In this document: positions 27,301-35,242 of the stretch, piece after piece | Layout of the letters: each line of letters opens with the position of its first letter | How positions within the stretch are numbered: position 1 is the first letter of the stretch | Source of the DNA: an uncultured Pseudomonadota bacterium | Lineage (GTDB): Bacteria; Myxococcota_A; UBA796; SXON01 | Reading direction: 5' to 3' | NCBI GenBank assembly: GCA_903900265.1 | Contig: CAIUMM010000146.1 | Span: 1-38,836, forward strand | DNA: 38,836 nt | The notes under the pieces: model-generated | Told to the model about the DNA's origin: nothing | Databases searched by the model: none | Seen by the model: only the letters and a program-made list of their open reading frames with translations | Position numbers and translations under genes: made by a program

Positions 27301-28027
27301 CCTCGCCAAGCGTCGCCGGCTCCCGGACCGCCGCAACGGCTACACCCAGAAGGCCGTCGTGGGCGGTCACAAGGTGTTCTTGCGCACCGGCGAGTACGAG
27401 GATGGCTCGCTCGGCGAGATCTTCATCGACATGCACAAAGAAGGCGCGGCCTTCCGCAGCTTGATGAACAGCTTTGCCATCGCGATCAGCATCGGCCTGC
27501 AACACGGCGTGCCGCTCGAGCGCTTCGTCGATCAGTTCTTGTTCAGCCGCTTCGAGCCGAACGGCATGGTCAAGGGCAACTCGCGCATCAAGATGTCCAC
27601 CAGCGTCATCGATTACCTGTTCCGCGAGCTGGCGATCAACTACCTCGGCCGCAACGACCTCGCGCACGTGGATCCCGAGGCGCTGCGCCACGACACGCTG
27701 CACCAGGAAGACGAGCCGAAGTGGTCCGACGAGGAGGTCATGCCGGTGCGCAGCGTGATGATCCACGACGCCGCGATCAACGTGGATGACGCCCCGCGCG
27801 TGTCCGCGACGGTGGCGAGCGCCGCGCGCGCACAGGCGGAGATGCACGTCGACGCCGGCCGCAGCGCCGAGTCCATCGCTCGTGGCCGCACTGCGTCGGC
27901 GATCCGCGACGCCAAGGCTCAAGGCTACGAGGGCGACGCCTGCCCCGAGTGCAGCGCGATGACGATGGTGCGTAACGGCACGTGCCTGAAGTGCATGACC
28001 TGCGGCGGTACCAGCGGCTGCTCGTAG
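24353..28027 (+). CDS. nrdJ: Vitamin B12-dependent ribonucleotide reductase (class II)
   Basis: A 1224-residue single-chain class II ribonucleotide reductase, which makes dNTP precursors using adenosylcobalamin to generate its radical and so works with or without oxygen. The start ATG 24353 has GGAG 8 bases upstream. Visible signatures: [20 protein letters not shown] and [17 protein letters not shown] (N-terminal barrel with the first redox Cys), [20 protein letters not shown] (about 482-501, the catalytic N-x-C-x-E), [20 protein letters not shown] and [19 protein letters not shown]. The C-terminal end has [16 protein letters not shown] and a final Cys, the redox and metal-binding tail. Length is usual for the large NrdJ form and there is no inserted or missing region. 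It is transcribed alone from the promoter described above. Confidence 0.96.
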   Translation: MQITRRFTTAAPSAAAPTSPYAALEFVSRRSEIRNPDGSVVFEAEDVKVPSGWSQVAVDILAQKYFRKAGIPAATKPLEEKGMPAWLSRRVADEDALAGMSEDRRFGPERDSRQVFDRLAGCWTYWGWKDGIFSTEDDARAFYDEMRFMLAAQICAPNSPQWFNTGLNWAYGVDGPAQGHYYFDERTGKVRASTSSYERPQPHACFIQSVNDDLVNDGGIMDLWTREARLFKYGSGTGTNFSRVRGEGEKLSGGGRSSGLMSFLKIGDRAAGAIKSGGTTRRAAKMVCLDLDHPDVERFIDWKVHEEQKVAALVTGSKLNNIHLNNILAACKETEDLQGSRRFDPRHNAPLRKAMRDARAVGVNDNYVVRTLQFARQGFTEIDFPAYDTDWDGEGYASVSGQNSNNSVRVPNSFMDAMLRDEEWHLRTRNNGKIVKSMQAKDLWDQISIAAWACADPGLQFDTTINEWHTCPEDGRINASNPCSEYMFLDDTACNLASLNLMKFYDVKTGMFDIAGYRHAIHLWTIVLEISVGMAQYPSPQIAKLSYDFRTLGLGYANLGAMLMVMGVPYDSPEARSICAALSAVLTGDSYASSAKMAKERGPFAGYKRNREHMLRVMRNHRRAAYNAPATEYEGLTIRPVGLAPEKCPAYLLEAARDAWDQAVSLGEAHGYRNAQTTVIAPTGTIGLVMDCDTTGIEPDFALVKFKKLAGGGYFKIANESVAPALVRLGYDAAAVQEIIHYATGRGTLRGAPGINHETLRAKGFDDATLAKVEKALPSAFDIKFVFNRWNLGEAFCRDVLGLSASQLGEPSFDLLEAIGFTRGQIDSANAFATGTMTLEGAPALKPEHQAVFDCANRCGRNGVRYISYEAHIRMMAACQPFISGAISKTINMPNDATVEDVKQAYLMSWRLSIKANAIYRDGSKLSQPLSSMFASDLFSAVDQPEAEPVRAPAGELPPQEAFFSQAPTEQARMMAERVIVRYLAKRRRLPDRRNGYTQKAVVGGHKVFLRTGEYEDGSLGEIFIDMHKEGAAFRSLMNSFAIAISIGLQHGVPLERFVDQFLFSRFEPNGMVKGNSRIKMSTSVIDYLFRELAINYLGRNDLAHVDPEALRHDTLHQEDEPKWSDEEVMPVRSVMIHDAAINVDDAPRVSATVASAARAQAEMHVDAGRSAESIARGRTASAIRDAKAQGYEGDACPECSAMTMVRNGTCLKCMTCGGTSGCS

Positions 28028-28048
28028 CGGGACGAGCGGTCAGGGGGG

Positions 28049-28070
28049 GGGGCTCGCTGCGGCGGGCCCC
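28049..28070 (+). terminator. GC hairpin after nrdJ
   Basis: GGGGCTCGC (28049-28057) and GCGGGCCCC (28062-28070) pair over 9 bp (one G-U) with a 4-base loop, 22 bases past the nrdJ stop. There is no T-tract, so termination here would be weak or factor-assisted. Confidence 0.35.
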
Positions 28071-28126
28071 TACGCCACGGCTATACGGTCGCGGCCGGCG
28101 GCCTTGGCCTCATAGAGCGCTCGGAG
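28070..28126 (-). pseudogene. Relic of a GGDEF-domain gene, C-terminal end only
   Basis: Read on the minus strand this stretch gives RALYEAKAAGRDRIAVA followed by TAG, which is the usual last helix and end of a GGDEF diguanylate cyclase domain (consensus ADxALYxAKxxGRNRV). Upstream codons (towards higher coordinates) no longer look like GGDEF and the terminator of the M16 gene is only 27 bases away, so just the 3' tip of the gene remains. It suggests that a cyclase gene once lay here and was deleted by rearrangement. The match is short but specific in order and in having its own stop. Confidence 0.5.
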
Positions 28127-28152
28127 TCCCCTGACGCGCGCCGCTTGCCCGC

Positions 28153-28190
28153 AAAGAGAAAACCCCGGAGCGACGTGAATCGCTCCGGGG
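28153..28190 (-). terminator. Rho-independent terminator of the M16 protease gene
   Basis: CCCCGGAGCG (28163-28172) and CGCTCCGGGG (28181-28190) form a perfect 10-bp stem with an 8-base loop. On the minus strand the stem is followed by TTTTCTCTTT, and it lies 22 bases after the stop of the M16 gene, so it is a textbook intrinsic terminator for that gene. Confidence 0.88.
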
Positions 28191-28212
28191 TCGGGACCTG
28201 ACGCTGCGACGG

Positions 28213-31200
28213 CTACTTGCCGCCGGCGGCCTTCTTGGCCTCTTCGGCCTTCTTCTTCTCTTCAGCCTTCAGGATGTCCTTCAGGTTGAACTTGGCGGCG
28301 TAGGCCAGCTTCTGCTGGTGGGCATCGAGCACGGTGACGGCGATGCCTTCCTTGTCGAACAGCGGCTTGATCGCGGCGGCCGGTCCGGTCGCAGTCACGA
28401 CCTCGTGGCCGACGCAGCGTCCGAGCTGGGCCTTCATGCTGGTCACGTTGGTGTCGACAAACGCCTTCTTGTAGCGGTCGAAGTAGTCGAAGCCCTCGCC
28501 GCGGGACAACGGCCCGAGCAGGCGCCCGGTCATCTGCGCGGTGGACTGCTGCTGCGTCGCGTACTGCTGCGCTTCGCCGTACTTGACCAGCGTGGCCTGG
28601 TAGGCGTCAAGCTTTCCGGCGTTGGCATCTTCGCCAAGCTGGAGCATGTTCTTCACGGCGATCGCCGCGAAGCTGTTCTGCACGAGGCTGCCCATGCCCA
28701 TCGTCTGGGTTCCACCGGCGTAGTCCTGCGAGTACGCGTACGCACCGTAAGATGCACCGGTGTTTTCACGGAGCAAGTTCCAGATCTGCTGCGACAGCAC
28801 GCCCGCCAGCACGCGGCCCGCGGTGCGATCGGCGACCGACTTGACCGGCTCCAGCTGGCACAGGTAGTTGACCTGCGTCTGCGAAGCGGAGGGGCGGTCG
28901 ACGACGAGCACGGTGCGCGCGGGCGGATCGTTCGGGGGCGGCATCATGTTGGACGGCACGACGGTGCCGGCCTTGCCCGGATGCCATCCCTTCCACGTGC
29001 CGAGGTAGGTCTCAGCTGCCTTTTTGACGTCAGCGGGGACCACATTTCCGACTACGAGCAGCGTGGCGTTGCTGGGTTGCAGCACGGCGCTCAGGAAGGG
29101 CTCTACCTGCGACGTACCCCAGGAGTTCATGGTGTCGTAGTCGCCGTGGTTGAGCCACTTCGAGATCGGGTGTTCGCCAAGCAGGCGGGTCATCTGCTCG
29201 GTGTCGGCCCACCACTGCTCTTCGTTCATGTTGTCGAGGATGCCGCGCTTGCGGGACTTCACCCAGTCGATACGGCCGTTGGTGTCGGGCAGCACGCCGT
29301 CCAGACGTGTGCGCAGCACGTACATCTGGTCGGCGGCGTTGCCTGCGGAGCCGGAGCTCTCGAAGATGGTGTTGGTCTCTCCGATGCTCCAGTCGTCGTT
29401 GGACGCGATGCGCAGCGAGTCGACCGCGTAGGACGTGTTGGTGGTGTCCGCCGCCGTGAAGTCCGCCTGCATGCCGAGGTTGGAGCCGCCGTTGAAGACG
29501 ATGCGCTCCTGAACCAGCGGGCCGTTGCTGTAGGGCAGCACGGCCACCTTCATGCCGTTCGCCAGCGTGAACTGCTCGAGCTTGGAGATGTCGGGCGTGA
29601 CCATCGTCTTCGCGAGGAACGCGGGGGTGAGGGTCTTCTCGTCCAGCAAGCTGGTCTGGCGGTCGGCGCGCTGCTCGCCCGCGTACACGGCGTCGGAGCT
29701 ATCGGTCGTGACGTCGCCCTCTTCGTAGGGGGCCATGACGACGGCGATCGCGCGGTCGCGGGTCAGGTACTTCTCGGCGAACTCCCGGTTGGCGGCGGCG
29801 GTGAGGCCGTTGATCGCGTTCAGGTTGTCGGAGAAGTAGGACAGCGAGCCGCTGTAGTGCGCGTACTGCGCGGCTTCGGTGACGCGCTGGGAGCCCAGCG
29901 AGGCGATGAGGTCGACGCTCTGGAGCAGGCCGGCCTGATAGCCTTGGGTGAAGCGGCGGAAGTACTGCTCGGTCATCTTGCGGTACTCTTCGACTTCGGA
30001 CTGCTCCCACTGGTGGTAGAGGCCGTCGAGCGCGCTGTTGATGGTGGAGCGGCCGTCGTCGCTCGCGCCGATCTCGATGAAGCAGAAGATCGCGCCGCCT
30101 TCTTTCTGCGGGTTGGGTCCGCAGTCGACGGTCTTCTGGTCCTTGTCGCGCCCGTACTGCCAGTCGGGGTTGATCTCCTGGTAGATCGCGCTCGAGAGCT
30201 GCTGGGCGGCGATGCCCTGCACGACGTCGGTGCTCAGCACGCGGCCACCGGGCGTCGACCAAGCGAGAACGACGAGCTTCTTCTTGACCGGGCCGTGCAC
30301 GACGTCGATCTTCTGGAGCCCACCCTTGATCTCGATGGGCGCCACGGGAGGCGGAGGCTCTACGACCTTGCCGCTGACGTGGGGCGTGACGGTCTCGACG
30401 AGAGTGATCGGGTCATTCGCGTGCTCGGGACCGGGCAGGCGCATGAGGTCCGCGCCGAGCGCGGTCAGGTACTTGGACGTGTCGGCGAGCTTGAAGTCAC
30501 CGGCGACGTAGATGGTCGTCTTGTCCGGGCCGTAGTTCTCTTTGACGAACTTCTGCACGTCTTCAATGCTGATCGCGTTCAACGAGTCGTTGTTGCCGAT
30601 ACCCGCGTATGCGGTGCGGCCGTAGGGATGCGACTGGGGGAACAACCGAGTGAACACCTGACCGAACACGGCGCCGGTGTTGTTCTCGTAGCGGAACCGG
30701 AGCTCGTTGCGGATGACTTCACGCTCGACGGTCAGGACGTCCTGAGTGACGCCGGTGACGGCGCCGCGCTGGCGCATGCCTTCGAAGCCGAGCAGGATCG
30801 GCAGCTTGTCCGCGGGCGCGATGGTCATGTAGACCGTCAGGTCGTCTGCGGTGAACGCGTTGAGGTTCGCGCCCATCTCTTCGAGCATGTCCCAGATCTT
30901 GGGGAAAGGCTTGCCGTCCGCCTGAAGCTGATGCGAGCGGAACCACAAGTGCTCGACCACGTGCGCGATGCCTTCTTTACCGGCGGGATCGGAGGTGGAG
31001 CCGCGGTCATTGACCGAGGTGATCGACACGACCGGCTGGGTGTGGTCCTCCTGGAAGACGACGCGAAGGCCGGAGGGGAACTTGTAGTCCGACATCACGG
31101 GGTCGCTGCCGATGAGCTTCAGCTGCATCGGGGCCTTGGGGACGTTGTCCGCCAGAGCAGCGAGCGGGAGACCGATCAGGCTCACGCCGAAGAGGGACAG

Positions 31201-31218
31201 GGCAATACGATTCTTCAT
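28213..31218 (-). CDS. Exported M16-family zinc metalloprotease
   Basis: A 1001-residue protein from ATG 31218, with GGAG 7 bases upstream and a clean signal peptide (1-23, PLAALA-DN); the longer open frame upstream is not family-like. GIAHVVEHLWF (83-93) carries the inverted zinc motif HxxEH (His86, Glu89, His90), and VEREVIRNELRFRYEN (164-179) supplies Glu165 and Glu172, the latter the probable third zinc ligand. A second M16 half follows (about 480-960) without HxxEH, as usual in two-domain pitrilysin/insulinase proteases, including PSASQTQVNYLC and the R/Y-type motif region GASYGAYAYSQDYAGG. The tail is a Lys/Glu/Ala-rich helix. It degrades peptides in the periplasm or outside. A strong terminator follows. 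Confidence 0.9.
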   Translation of the reverse strand: MKNRIALSLFGVSLIGLPLAALADNVPKAPMQLKLIGSDPVMSDYKFPSGLRVVFQEDHTQPVVSITSVNDRGSTSDPAGKEGIAHVVEHLWFRSHQLQADGKPFPKIWDMLEEMGANLNAFTADDLTVYMTIAPADKLPILLGFEGMRQRGAVTGVTQDVLTVEREVIRNELRFRYENNTGAVFGQVFTRLFPQSHPYGRTAYAGIGNNDSLNAISIEDVQKFVKENYGPDKTTIYVAGDFKLADTSKYLTALGADLMRLPGPEHANDPITLVETVTPHVSGKVVEPPPPVAPIEIKGGLQKIDVVHGPVKKKLVVLAWSTPGGRVLSTDVVQGIAAQQLSSAIYQEINPDWQYGRDKDQKTVDCGPNPQKEGGAIFCFIEIGASDDGRSTINSALDGLYHQWEQSEVEEYRKMTEQYFRRFTQGYQAGLLQSVDLIASLGSQRVTEAAQYAHYSGSLSYFSDNLNAINGLTAAANREFAEKYLTRDRAIAVVMAPYEEGDVTTDSSDAVYAGEQRADRQTSLLDEKTLTPAFLAKTMVTPDISKLEQFTLANGMKVAVLPYSNGPLVQERIVFNGGSNLGMQADFTAADTTNTSYAVDSLRIASNDDWSIGETNTIFESSGSAGNAADQMYVLRTRLDGVLPDTNGRIDWVKSRKRGILDNMNEEQWWADTEQMTRLLGEHPISKWLNHGDYDTMNSWGTSQVEPFLSAVLQPSNATLLVVGNVVPADVKKAAETYLGTWKGWHPGKAGTVVPSNMMPPPNDPPARTVLVVDRPSASQTQVNYLCQLEPVKSVADRTAGRVLAGVLSQQIWNLLRENTGASYGAYAYSQDYAGGTQTMGMGSLVQNSFAAIAVKNMLQLGEDANAGKLDAYQATLVKYGEAQQYATQQQSTAQMTGRLLGPLSRGEGFDYFDRYKKAFVDTNVTSMKAQLGRCVGHEVVTATGPAAAIKPLFDKEGIAVTVLDAHQQKLAYAAKFNLKDILKAEEKKKAEEAKKAAGGK

Positions 31219-31296
31219 GCAGACTCCGTGGGACCGCAGGGTGCTAACGCGTCGGCGAGCCATTTGCTTCCGCCGCAACGCTCTCGAGGATAGCGT

Positions 31297-31491
31297 ATGA
31301 ATGTGCGTGTTGCCCACCCCCGATTGCGCCGCTGGCTGATCGTCGCCAGCGCGGCCCTGCTCCTGATGGGAGTCGGGGTAGGGTGGTATTTTCACCGCAA
31401 GCATCGCGTGGACCTCGCGGATCGGGCCATCGGCGATATTCCGACCGAAGAGTACGAGCGGTGGATGCAAGAGCTCGGCTACACGGATTGA
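31297..31491 (+). CDS. Small single-pass membrane protein
   Basis: A 64-residue protein. MNVRVAHPRLRRW is a positively charged start, WLIVASAALLLMGVGVGWYF (13-32) a single transmembrane helix, then a 32-residue acidic tail (DLADRAIGDIPTEEYERWMQ) that should face the periplasm by the positive-inside rule. The ATG has GAGG about 8 bases upstream. The next gene begins 3 bases after its stop, so the two are cotranscribed and may form a membrane pair. It is divergent from the M16 protease gene across 78 bases. It is too small and too little conserved in appearance to name, but length, composition, ribosome site and spacing all support a real gene. Confidence 0.6.
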   Translation: MNVRVAHPRLRRWLIVASAALLLMGVGVGWYFHRKHRVDLADRAIGDIPTEEYERWMQELGYTD

Positions 31492-31494
31492 ACC

Positions 31495-32445
31495 GTGCGT
31501 AGCTCAGCGTTTTCTTTACTCGTATCCTTGATCTTCCTGATCCTGCTTGGGTTTCAGTGGGCGTTGACCTCCGCCGGCGTGAGCGAGGCGCTGGCGCAGG
31601 TCAAGCCGCCGTCCACCGCGGAGGCGATGCTGGTGCCGCCCAAGCCGGACGGGCAGAAGGCGACGCCGGTTGGCCCCGGAGAGGGCGAAGGCGAGCAGCG
31701 GCTGACGTTCGAGGCGTGCTCGAACATGGCGGCGATGGTGCGGGATGTGTGCTGGCAGGCGCTGGCCCGCCAGCAGGCGGAGGTCGACGCGGACGGCGCG
31801 CTGTCCGTGTGTGCGCAGGTGGTCGACCCCGAGCTGAAGTTGGAGTGCGCGGATGACGTCGCCGAGAGCATCACGCTGCGGGATCGTGCGGGCGCTGAGG
31901 CGATCTGCAACGCGGTCACCGATCGCAAGTGGCGTGGTCAATGCTGGTTCGGCGTCGGTCTGGCCTGGGCCGAGACCGACAGCGCCTACGCGCTCGCGCG
32001 GTGTGCGCGCGCCGAGGCCTTCGAGCGCTTCTGTCGCCATGACGTGGTCGGCGAGGTCAGCCTCGTGAACCTCGACGCCGGTGTGGCGTTCTGCACCCAG
32101 GGCGAGGTCGAGAAGGCCGATGACCCCTTGGCCCGCAAGACCTGCTGGCACGGCATCGCCAAGTACCTCGCACGCCGGGACATCCACGAAGCGGCGGCGG
32201 CCTGTGGTCGCGCGACCGAGAGCTGGCGCGGGACCTGCTTTCACGGGCTGGGCTGGGGCGCCGCCGAGCGCGATCCGGACGGCACGCTCGCGGCCTGCGC
32301 GGAGTTCGCGCCCTACGCCGACTATTGCCAGCAAGGCGTCGCCTACGAGCTCAAGCGCGCCGATGCGACGCGCGCGATGGCGCTCTGCGAGGCCATCGGC
32401 ACCGCGACGATCCGCGATCGCTGCGTAGAGTTCGTCAGCCGGTAG
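31495..32445 (+). CDS. Membrane-anchored protein of eight Cys-pair helical repeats
   Basis: A 316-residue protein from GTG 31495. SLLVSLIFLILLGFQWALT (7-25) is an uncleaved anchor or signal peptide; a Pro/Gly-rich linker runs to about residue 68. The rest consists of eight repeats of about 31-37 residues, each with exactly two cysteines (16 in all) in the pattern C-x(7 to 15)-C-xx-(G/V)-(x~10)-D-xxx-A, for example ICNAVTDRKWRGQCWFGVGL and ACGRATESWRGTCFHGLGWG. The predicted structure is helical hairpins, each probably closed by a disulfide, in the manner of Sel1-like/Hcp proteins, though the consensus differs from Sel1. An exported location fits disulfides. No family is recognised; a protein-binding role is inferred. 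It is coupled to the 64-residue membrane protein upstream and ends 3 bases from the convergent methyltransferase stop. Confidence 0.65.
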   Translation: MRSSAFSLLVSLIFLILLGFQWALTSAGVSEALAQVKPPSTAEAMLVPPKPDGQKATPVGPGEGEGEQRLTFEACSNMAAMVRDVCWQALARQQAEVDADGALSVCAQVVDPELKLECADDVAESITLRDRAGAEAICNAVTDRKWRGQCWFGVGLAWAETDSAYALARCARAEAFERFCRHDVVGEVSLVNLDAGVAFCTQGEVEKADDPLARKTCWHGIAKYLARRDIHEAAAACGRATESWRGTCFHGLGWGAAERDPDGTLAACAEFAPYADYCQQGVAYELKRADATRAMALCEAIGTATIRDRCVEFVSR

Positions 32446-32448
32446 TCC

Positions 32449-33375
32449 CTACGGAGTCGCCGCGTCCCCCCCGTAGTTCCGAACTACCAGCTCGGGGATC
32501 CTTCCCCGGCCCGCGCCCGCCGAGTTGATCGACCGAGCCGCGAGCACTTTTTCGAGGTTCATACCGGGACGTTGGTAGAGCGCCTCGATGAATTCGGTGG
32601 CGCTGTTGGACATCATCCAGGTGCAGCGGTGCGCGTTGCGCTCCAGCAGATCGCGCAGCGCCGTCTGATCGTCGCGTGTAAATCCGTCTTTTGCGTAGGC
32701 GGTGAACGAAGATGTGCTCGAGAGCGGCTCATAAGGAGGATCGAGGTACACAAAGTCGCCGTCGGCGATGTAGCGCTCGCAGTCTCGGAAGGAGCAGACC
32801 TCGATGGTCACGCCCTGAAGCAACGCCGACGCCGCGCGCAGGGCGGGTTCGCGAAACACGGTAGGGCGACGGTAGCTGCCCATCGGTACGTTGAACCCGC
32901 CTTTGCTGTTTAGACGGTGTAGGCCGTTGAAACACGTCTTGTTCAAATACAGGAATCGAGCGGCCGCCTCGAGGGAGCCTGCGGGCGGTCGGGCCGCGCG
33001 CACCGCGTAGTAGTACGCTTTTCGCGCTTCGGGAGGCAGGTCCGGCGCGTTGTGCGCCTCCTGATGCTGCGTGAGCAGCGGCAGGAGCGCGTCGAGATGG
33101 TCGCGCACCTGCACGAAAAGGTTGACCAAATCTGCGTTTGCGTCGAGCAGCGTGCATCGCGCGGGCTTGCGGGTCTGGATGACGTCGAAGAACACGGCCC
33201 CCGAACCCATGAACGGCTCCACATAGCCGCGCCCTTCCAATGACTCGGGCATCAGTTCGCGAAACTGCTGTAGTAGACTTCCTTTTCCGCCGGCCCACTT
33301 CAGGAAAGGCCCGGTCAGCGGCGGTCCGACACGGCGCGGTGCGGTGCGCTTGGCGCGCGCGGTGCGGGTGGTCAT
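32449..33375 (-). CDS. D12-class DNA adenine N6-methyltransferase (Dam-type), copy 2
   Basis: A 308-residue enzyme from ATG 33375 (GGAGAGG 3-9 bases upstream). A basic leader (MTTRTARAKRTAPRR) precedes PFLKWAGGKGSLLQQF (23-38), motif I YVEPFMGSGAVFFD (51-64), LYLNKTCFNGLHRLNSKGGF (the Dam/DpnM target-recognition side) and motif IV VYLDPPYEPLS (about 208-218). These are closer to the E. coli Dam/DpnIIA pattern than those of the first copy in this window, so GATC is the natural guess for its target but cannot be proven here. No restriction enzyme gene flanks it. It faces the hydroxylase gene divergently across 87 bases. Confidence 0.92.
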   Translation of the reverse strand: MTTRTARAKRTAPRRVGPPLTGPFLKWAGGKGSLLQQFRELMPESLEGRGYVEPFMGSGAVFFDVIQTRKPARCTLLDANADLVNLFVQVRDHLDALLPLLTQHQEAHNAPDLPPEARKAYYYAVRAARPPAGSLEAAARFLYLNKTCFNGLHRLNSKGGFNVPMGSYRRPTVFREPALRAASALLQGVTIEVCSFRDCERYIADGDFVYLDPPYEPLSSTSSFTAYAKDGFTRDDQTALRDLLERNAHRCTWMMSNSATEFIEALYQRPGMNLEKVLAARSINSAGAGRGRIPELVVRNYGGDAATP

Positions 33376-33462
33376 CGCCTCTCCGGGAACAAGGGGGGTG
33401 CAGACTACCACCGCAGGTTTGGCTGCGCCGGCTTTTGGAGGTGACGTTGGATAGGATTGCGT

Positions 33463-34233
33463 ATGCTGCTCGCTGCTGTTCAGGTCCTCTCGCTCGCGCT
33501 TGGTCTCGCGCTCGCGGCGGTTTGGCCGCGAGAAGCACGACCGTTGCTGGATCGTAGCTCGGTCGTGAACGTGGTGACCGGCGGCTTGCTGTACGGGTTG
33601 AAGATCGCGCTCGGGCTGACCGGCATCTACGCGCTACGCGTAGGCTGGATCGGCACCGCTCTGTTGTCCAGCCTGCCTACGCAAGCGTTGTTTGCGTTCC
33701 TCGTCGTGGACTTTACCCGCTACTGGGTGCATCGGGCCCACCATCGGGTCCCGTTTTTGTGGAACTTCCACCGTGTTCATCACTCGGTGCGCACCATGGA
33801 CAGCACCACCGGCTTCCGCATGCACGTGGTGGACTTTCTGCAGCTTTCCGTACTTCCCATGCTGCTTTTTGGGGTGTTGTTCGACACGGGCGGGTGGTCC
33901 CCGCTCGCGATCCCGGTCGCGATGATGCCCGGCATCGTCGCCGACGCGCTGGAGCACAGCAACACCCGGTTCGCGCCGCGCCCAACGTGGCTGCGCTACG
34001 TGTTCAACAACCCGTTGTTTCATTCCTGGCATCATGTGCGGGACGCCGAGCTGTGTGATGGCAACTACGCCAACGCGCTGCCGGTGTGGGATCTGTTGTT
34101 TCGCTCGGATGTCTCCCAAGACGTGCCGCCCGAGGAGCTTGGGCTGATCGACGCGAAAGACCTCGCCAGGGATGTGGTGGGCTTGCAGCTGTTGCGCCCG
34201 CCCGCTGCCGGTAATGCCGGGCCGTTGGTTTGA
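33463..34233 (+). CDS. Sterol desaturase/fatty acid hydroxylase family protein
   Basis: A 256-residue integral membrane di-iron oxygenase. The ATG 33463 has AGGA 7 bases upstream. Three His clusters bind the metals: HRAHH (90-94), HRVHH (103-107) and HSWHH (about 186-190), with an extra EHSN in between, the standard order for this family. About four hydrophobic segments (residues 1-20, 38-62, 70-85, 127-165) embed it in the inner membrane. Family members hydroxylate or desaturate sterols, fatty acids, carotenoids or alkylglycerols; the short form without other domains is common in bacteria and its substrate is often unknown. The next gene starts inside its stop codon (TTGA), so the two are translationally coupled. 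Confidence 0.9.
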   Translation: MLLAAVQVLSLALGLALAAVWPREARPLLDRSSVVNVVTGGLLYGLKIALGLTGIYALRVGWIGTALLSSLPTQALFAFLVVDFTRYWVHRAHHRVPFLWNFHRVHHSVRTMDSTTGFRMHVVDFLQLSVLPMLLFGVLFDTGGWSPLAIPVAMMPGIVADALEHSNTRFAPRPTWLRYVFNNPLFHSWHHVRDAELCDGNYANALPVWDLLFRSDVSQDVPPEELGLIDAKDLARDVVGLQLLRPPAAGNAGPLV

Positions 34234-35201
34234 AGCTCGCCGCGATCCTGCTGCTGACCCTGCTTGGCTTGGTCGGGGTGCTGTGGGGCATCGACTTTGC
34301 GGTGGTTTCCGAGAGCTTGTCGGCGTTTGATTGGCGCAGCTTCGCGGTGGCGTGGGTGTGCTACTACCTGACGCAGGTGTTCCGGTGCTTGCGGCTGCAG
34401 GCGCTGTTGGGCACGCCGGTGCGCTTCTGGCGGCTGATGAGCATCACGAGCCTCGGGTTCCTCGCGATCAACGTCATTCCCTTTCGCGTTGGGGAGTTTG
34501 TGCGCCCCACCTTGCTGACCGACGAAGGCGTGTCGTTTGGCGAAGGCATGGCGGCGATTTTTCTGGAGCGACTCGCCGATATGTTGGCGCTGCTCAGCTT
34601 TCTGCTCGCGGTCGGCTGGATGGTCGAGCTGCCGCCGGGGAGCATGGTGGTCAGCGGGGTCGATGTGGTCGCCGCGGGGCAGCGCCTGTTCGGCACCAGC
34701 GTCGCGATTGGGTTTGGCGGGTTGATCGCGCTGACCTTGCTGGGCGAGCGCGCGCTGTCCTACACCGATCGGCTGCCGGCCGGCGCGCTGATTCGCCGCT
34801 TTGTGGAAGGCACGCGCCAGCTGCTTCGGCGGCCGGCCGCGATGGCGCGGGTGATGGGCCTGACCGGGATGATCTGGGTGGTCACGCTGATCGCGGTGGG
34901 GTGCACGCTCGCGGCGCTGCCCGGACTCCCCTACGGGCCGGGAGACGTCGTGTTCGTGTGGACGCTGACGCTGACTGGCCTAGCGGCGGTGCCTACCCCG
35001 GGTTTTTTTGGAGGGTTCGAGGCGCTTTGCGTCGCGGCGCTGGCCGTTTTGCACGCAGACGGCGACAAGGCGCGCACCTTTGCGGTGCTGCTCCACCTCG
35101 GACAGTTCGCCTTCACCGTTGTGCTTGGCAGCTACTACCTCATCAAAGAAGGCGTCAGCCTTGGGGCGCTGGTGCGTCGCTCCGCGCCCGGTCGCGCCTG
35201 A
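34230..35201 (+). CDS. Lysylphosphatidylglycerol synthase transmembrane-type protein
   Basis: A 323-residue, all-membrane protein with about seven or eight helices. It starts at TTG overlapping the previous stop (TTGA). YYLTQVFRCLRLQALLG, FLAINVIPFRVGEFVRPTLL, AAIFLERLADMLALLSFLLA and AAVPTPGFFGGFEALCVAAL follow the pattern of the LPG-synthase transmembrane region (UPF0104), including the conserved P-x-R-x-GE and E-R-x-x-D positions. The catalytic aminoacyl-transferase domain of true MprF is missing, as in most members, which are thought to flip or transport lipids. Coupling to the hydroxylase gene suggests the two handle the same lipid; that is inference. Confidence 0.85.
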   Translation: MKLAAILLLTLLGLVGVLWGIDFAVVSESLSAFDWRSFAVAWVCYYLTQVFRCLRLQALLGTPVRFWRLMSITSLGFLAINVIPFRVGEFVRPTLLTDEGVSFGEGMAAIFLERLADMLALLSFLLAVGWMVELPPGSMVVSGVDVVAAGQRLFGTSVAIGFGGLIALTLLGERALSYTDRLPAGALIRRFVEGTRQLLRRPAAMARVMGLTGMIWVVTLIAVGCTLAALPGLPYGPGDVVFVWTLTLTGLAAVPTPGFFGGFEALCVAALAVLHADGDKARTFAVLLHLGQFAFTVVLGSYYLIKEGVSLGALVRRSAPGRA

Positions 35202-35242
35202 GCGGTCGCGCAACACCCCGCTCCTTCGGTTAGCCCCCGCCT

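Noticed and set aside
24332..27922. A nearly 1200-codon open frame antisense to nrdJ
   Set aside because: Its translation is Arg/His/Ala/Gly-biased with no motif, typical of antisense frames in GC-rich genes; nrdJ on the other strand is unmistakable. Similar long antisense frames across the WD40 gene (18410-21169) and the M16 gene (28318-31293) were dismissed for the same reason.
23085..33375. Restriction-modification or defence island
   Set aside because: Two adenine methyltransferases are present but no endonuclease, helicase-nuclease, retron or toxin partner was found; genes between them are housekeeping or envelope functions.
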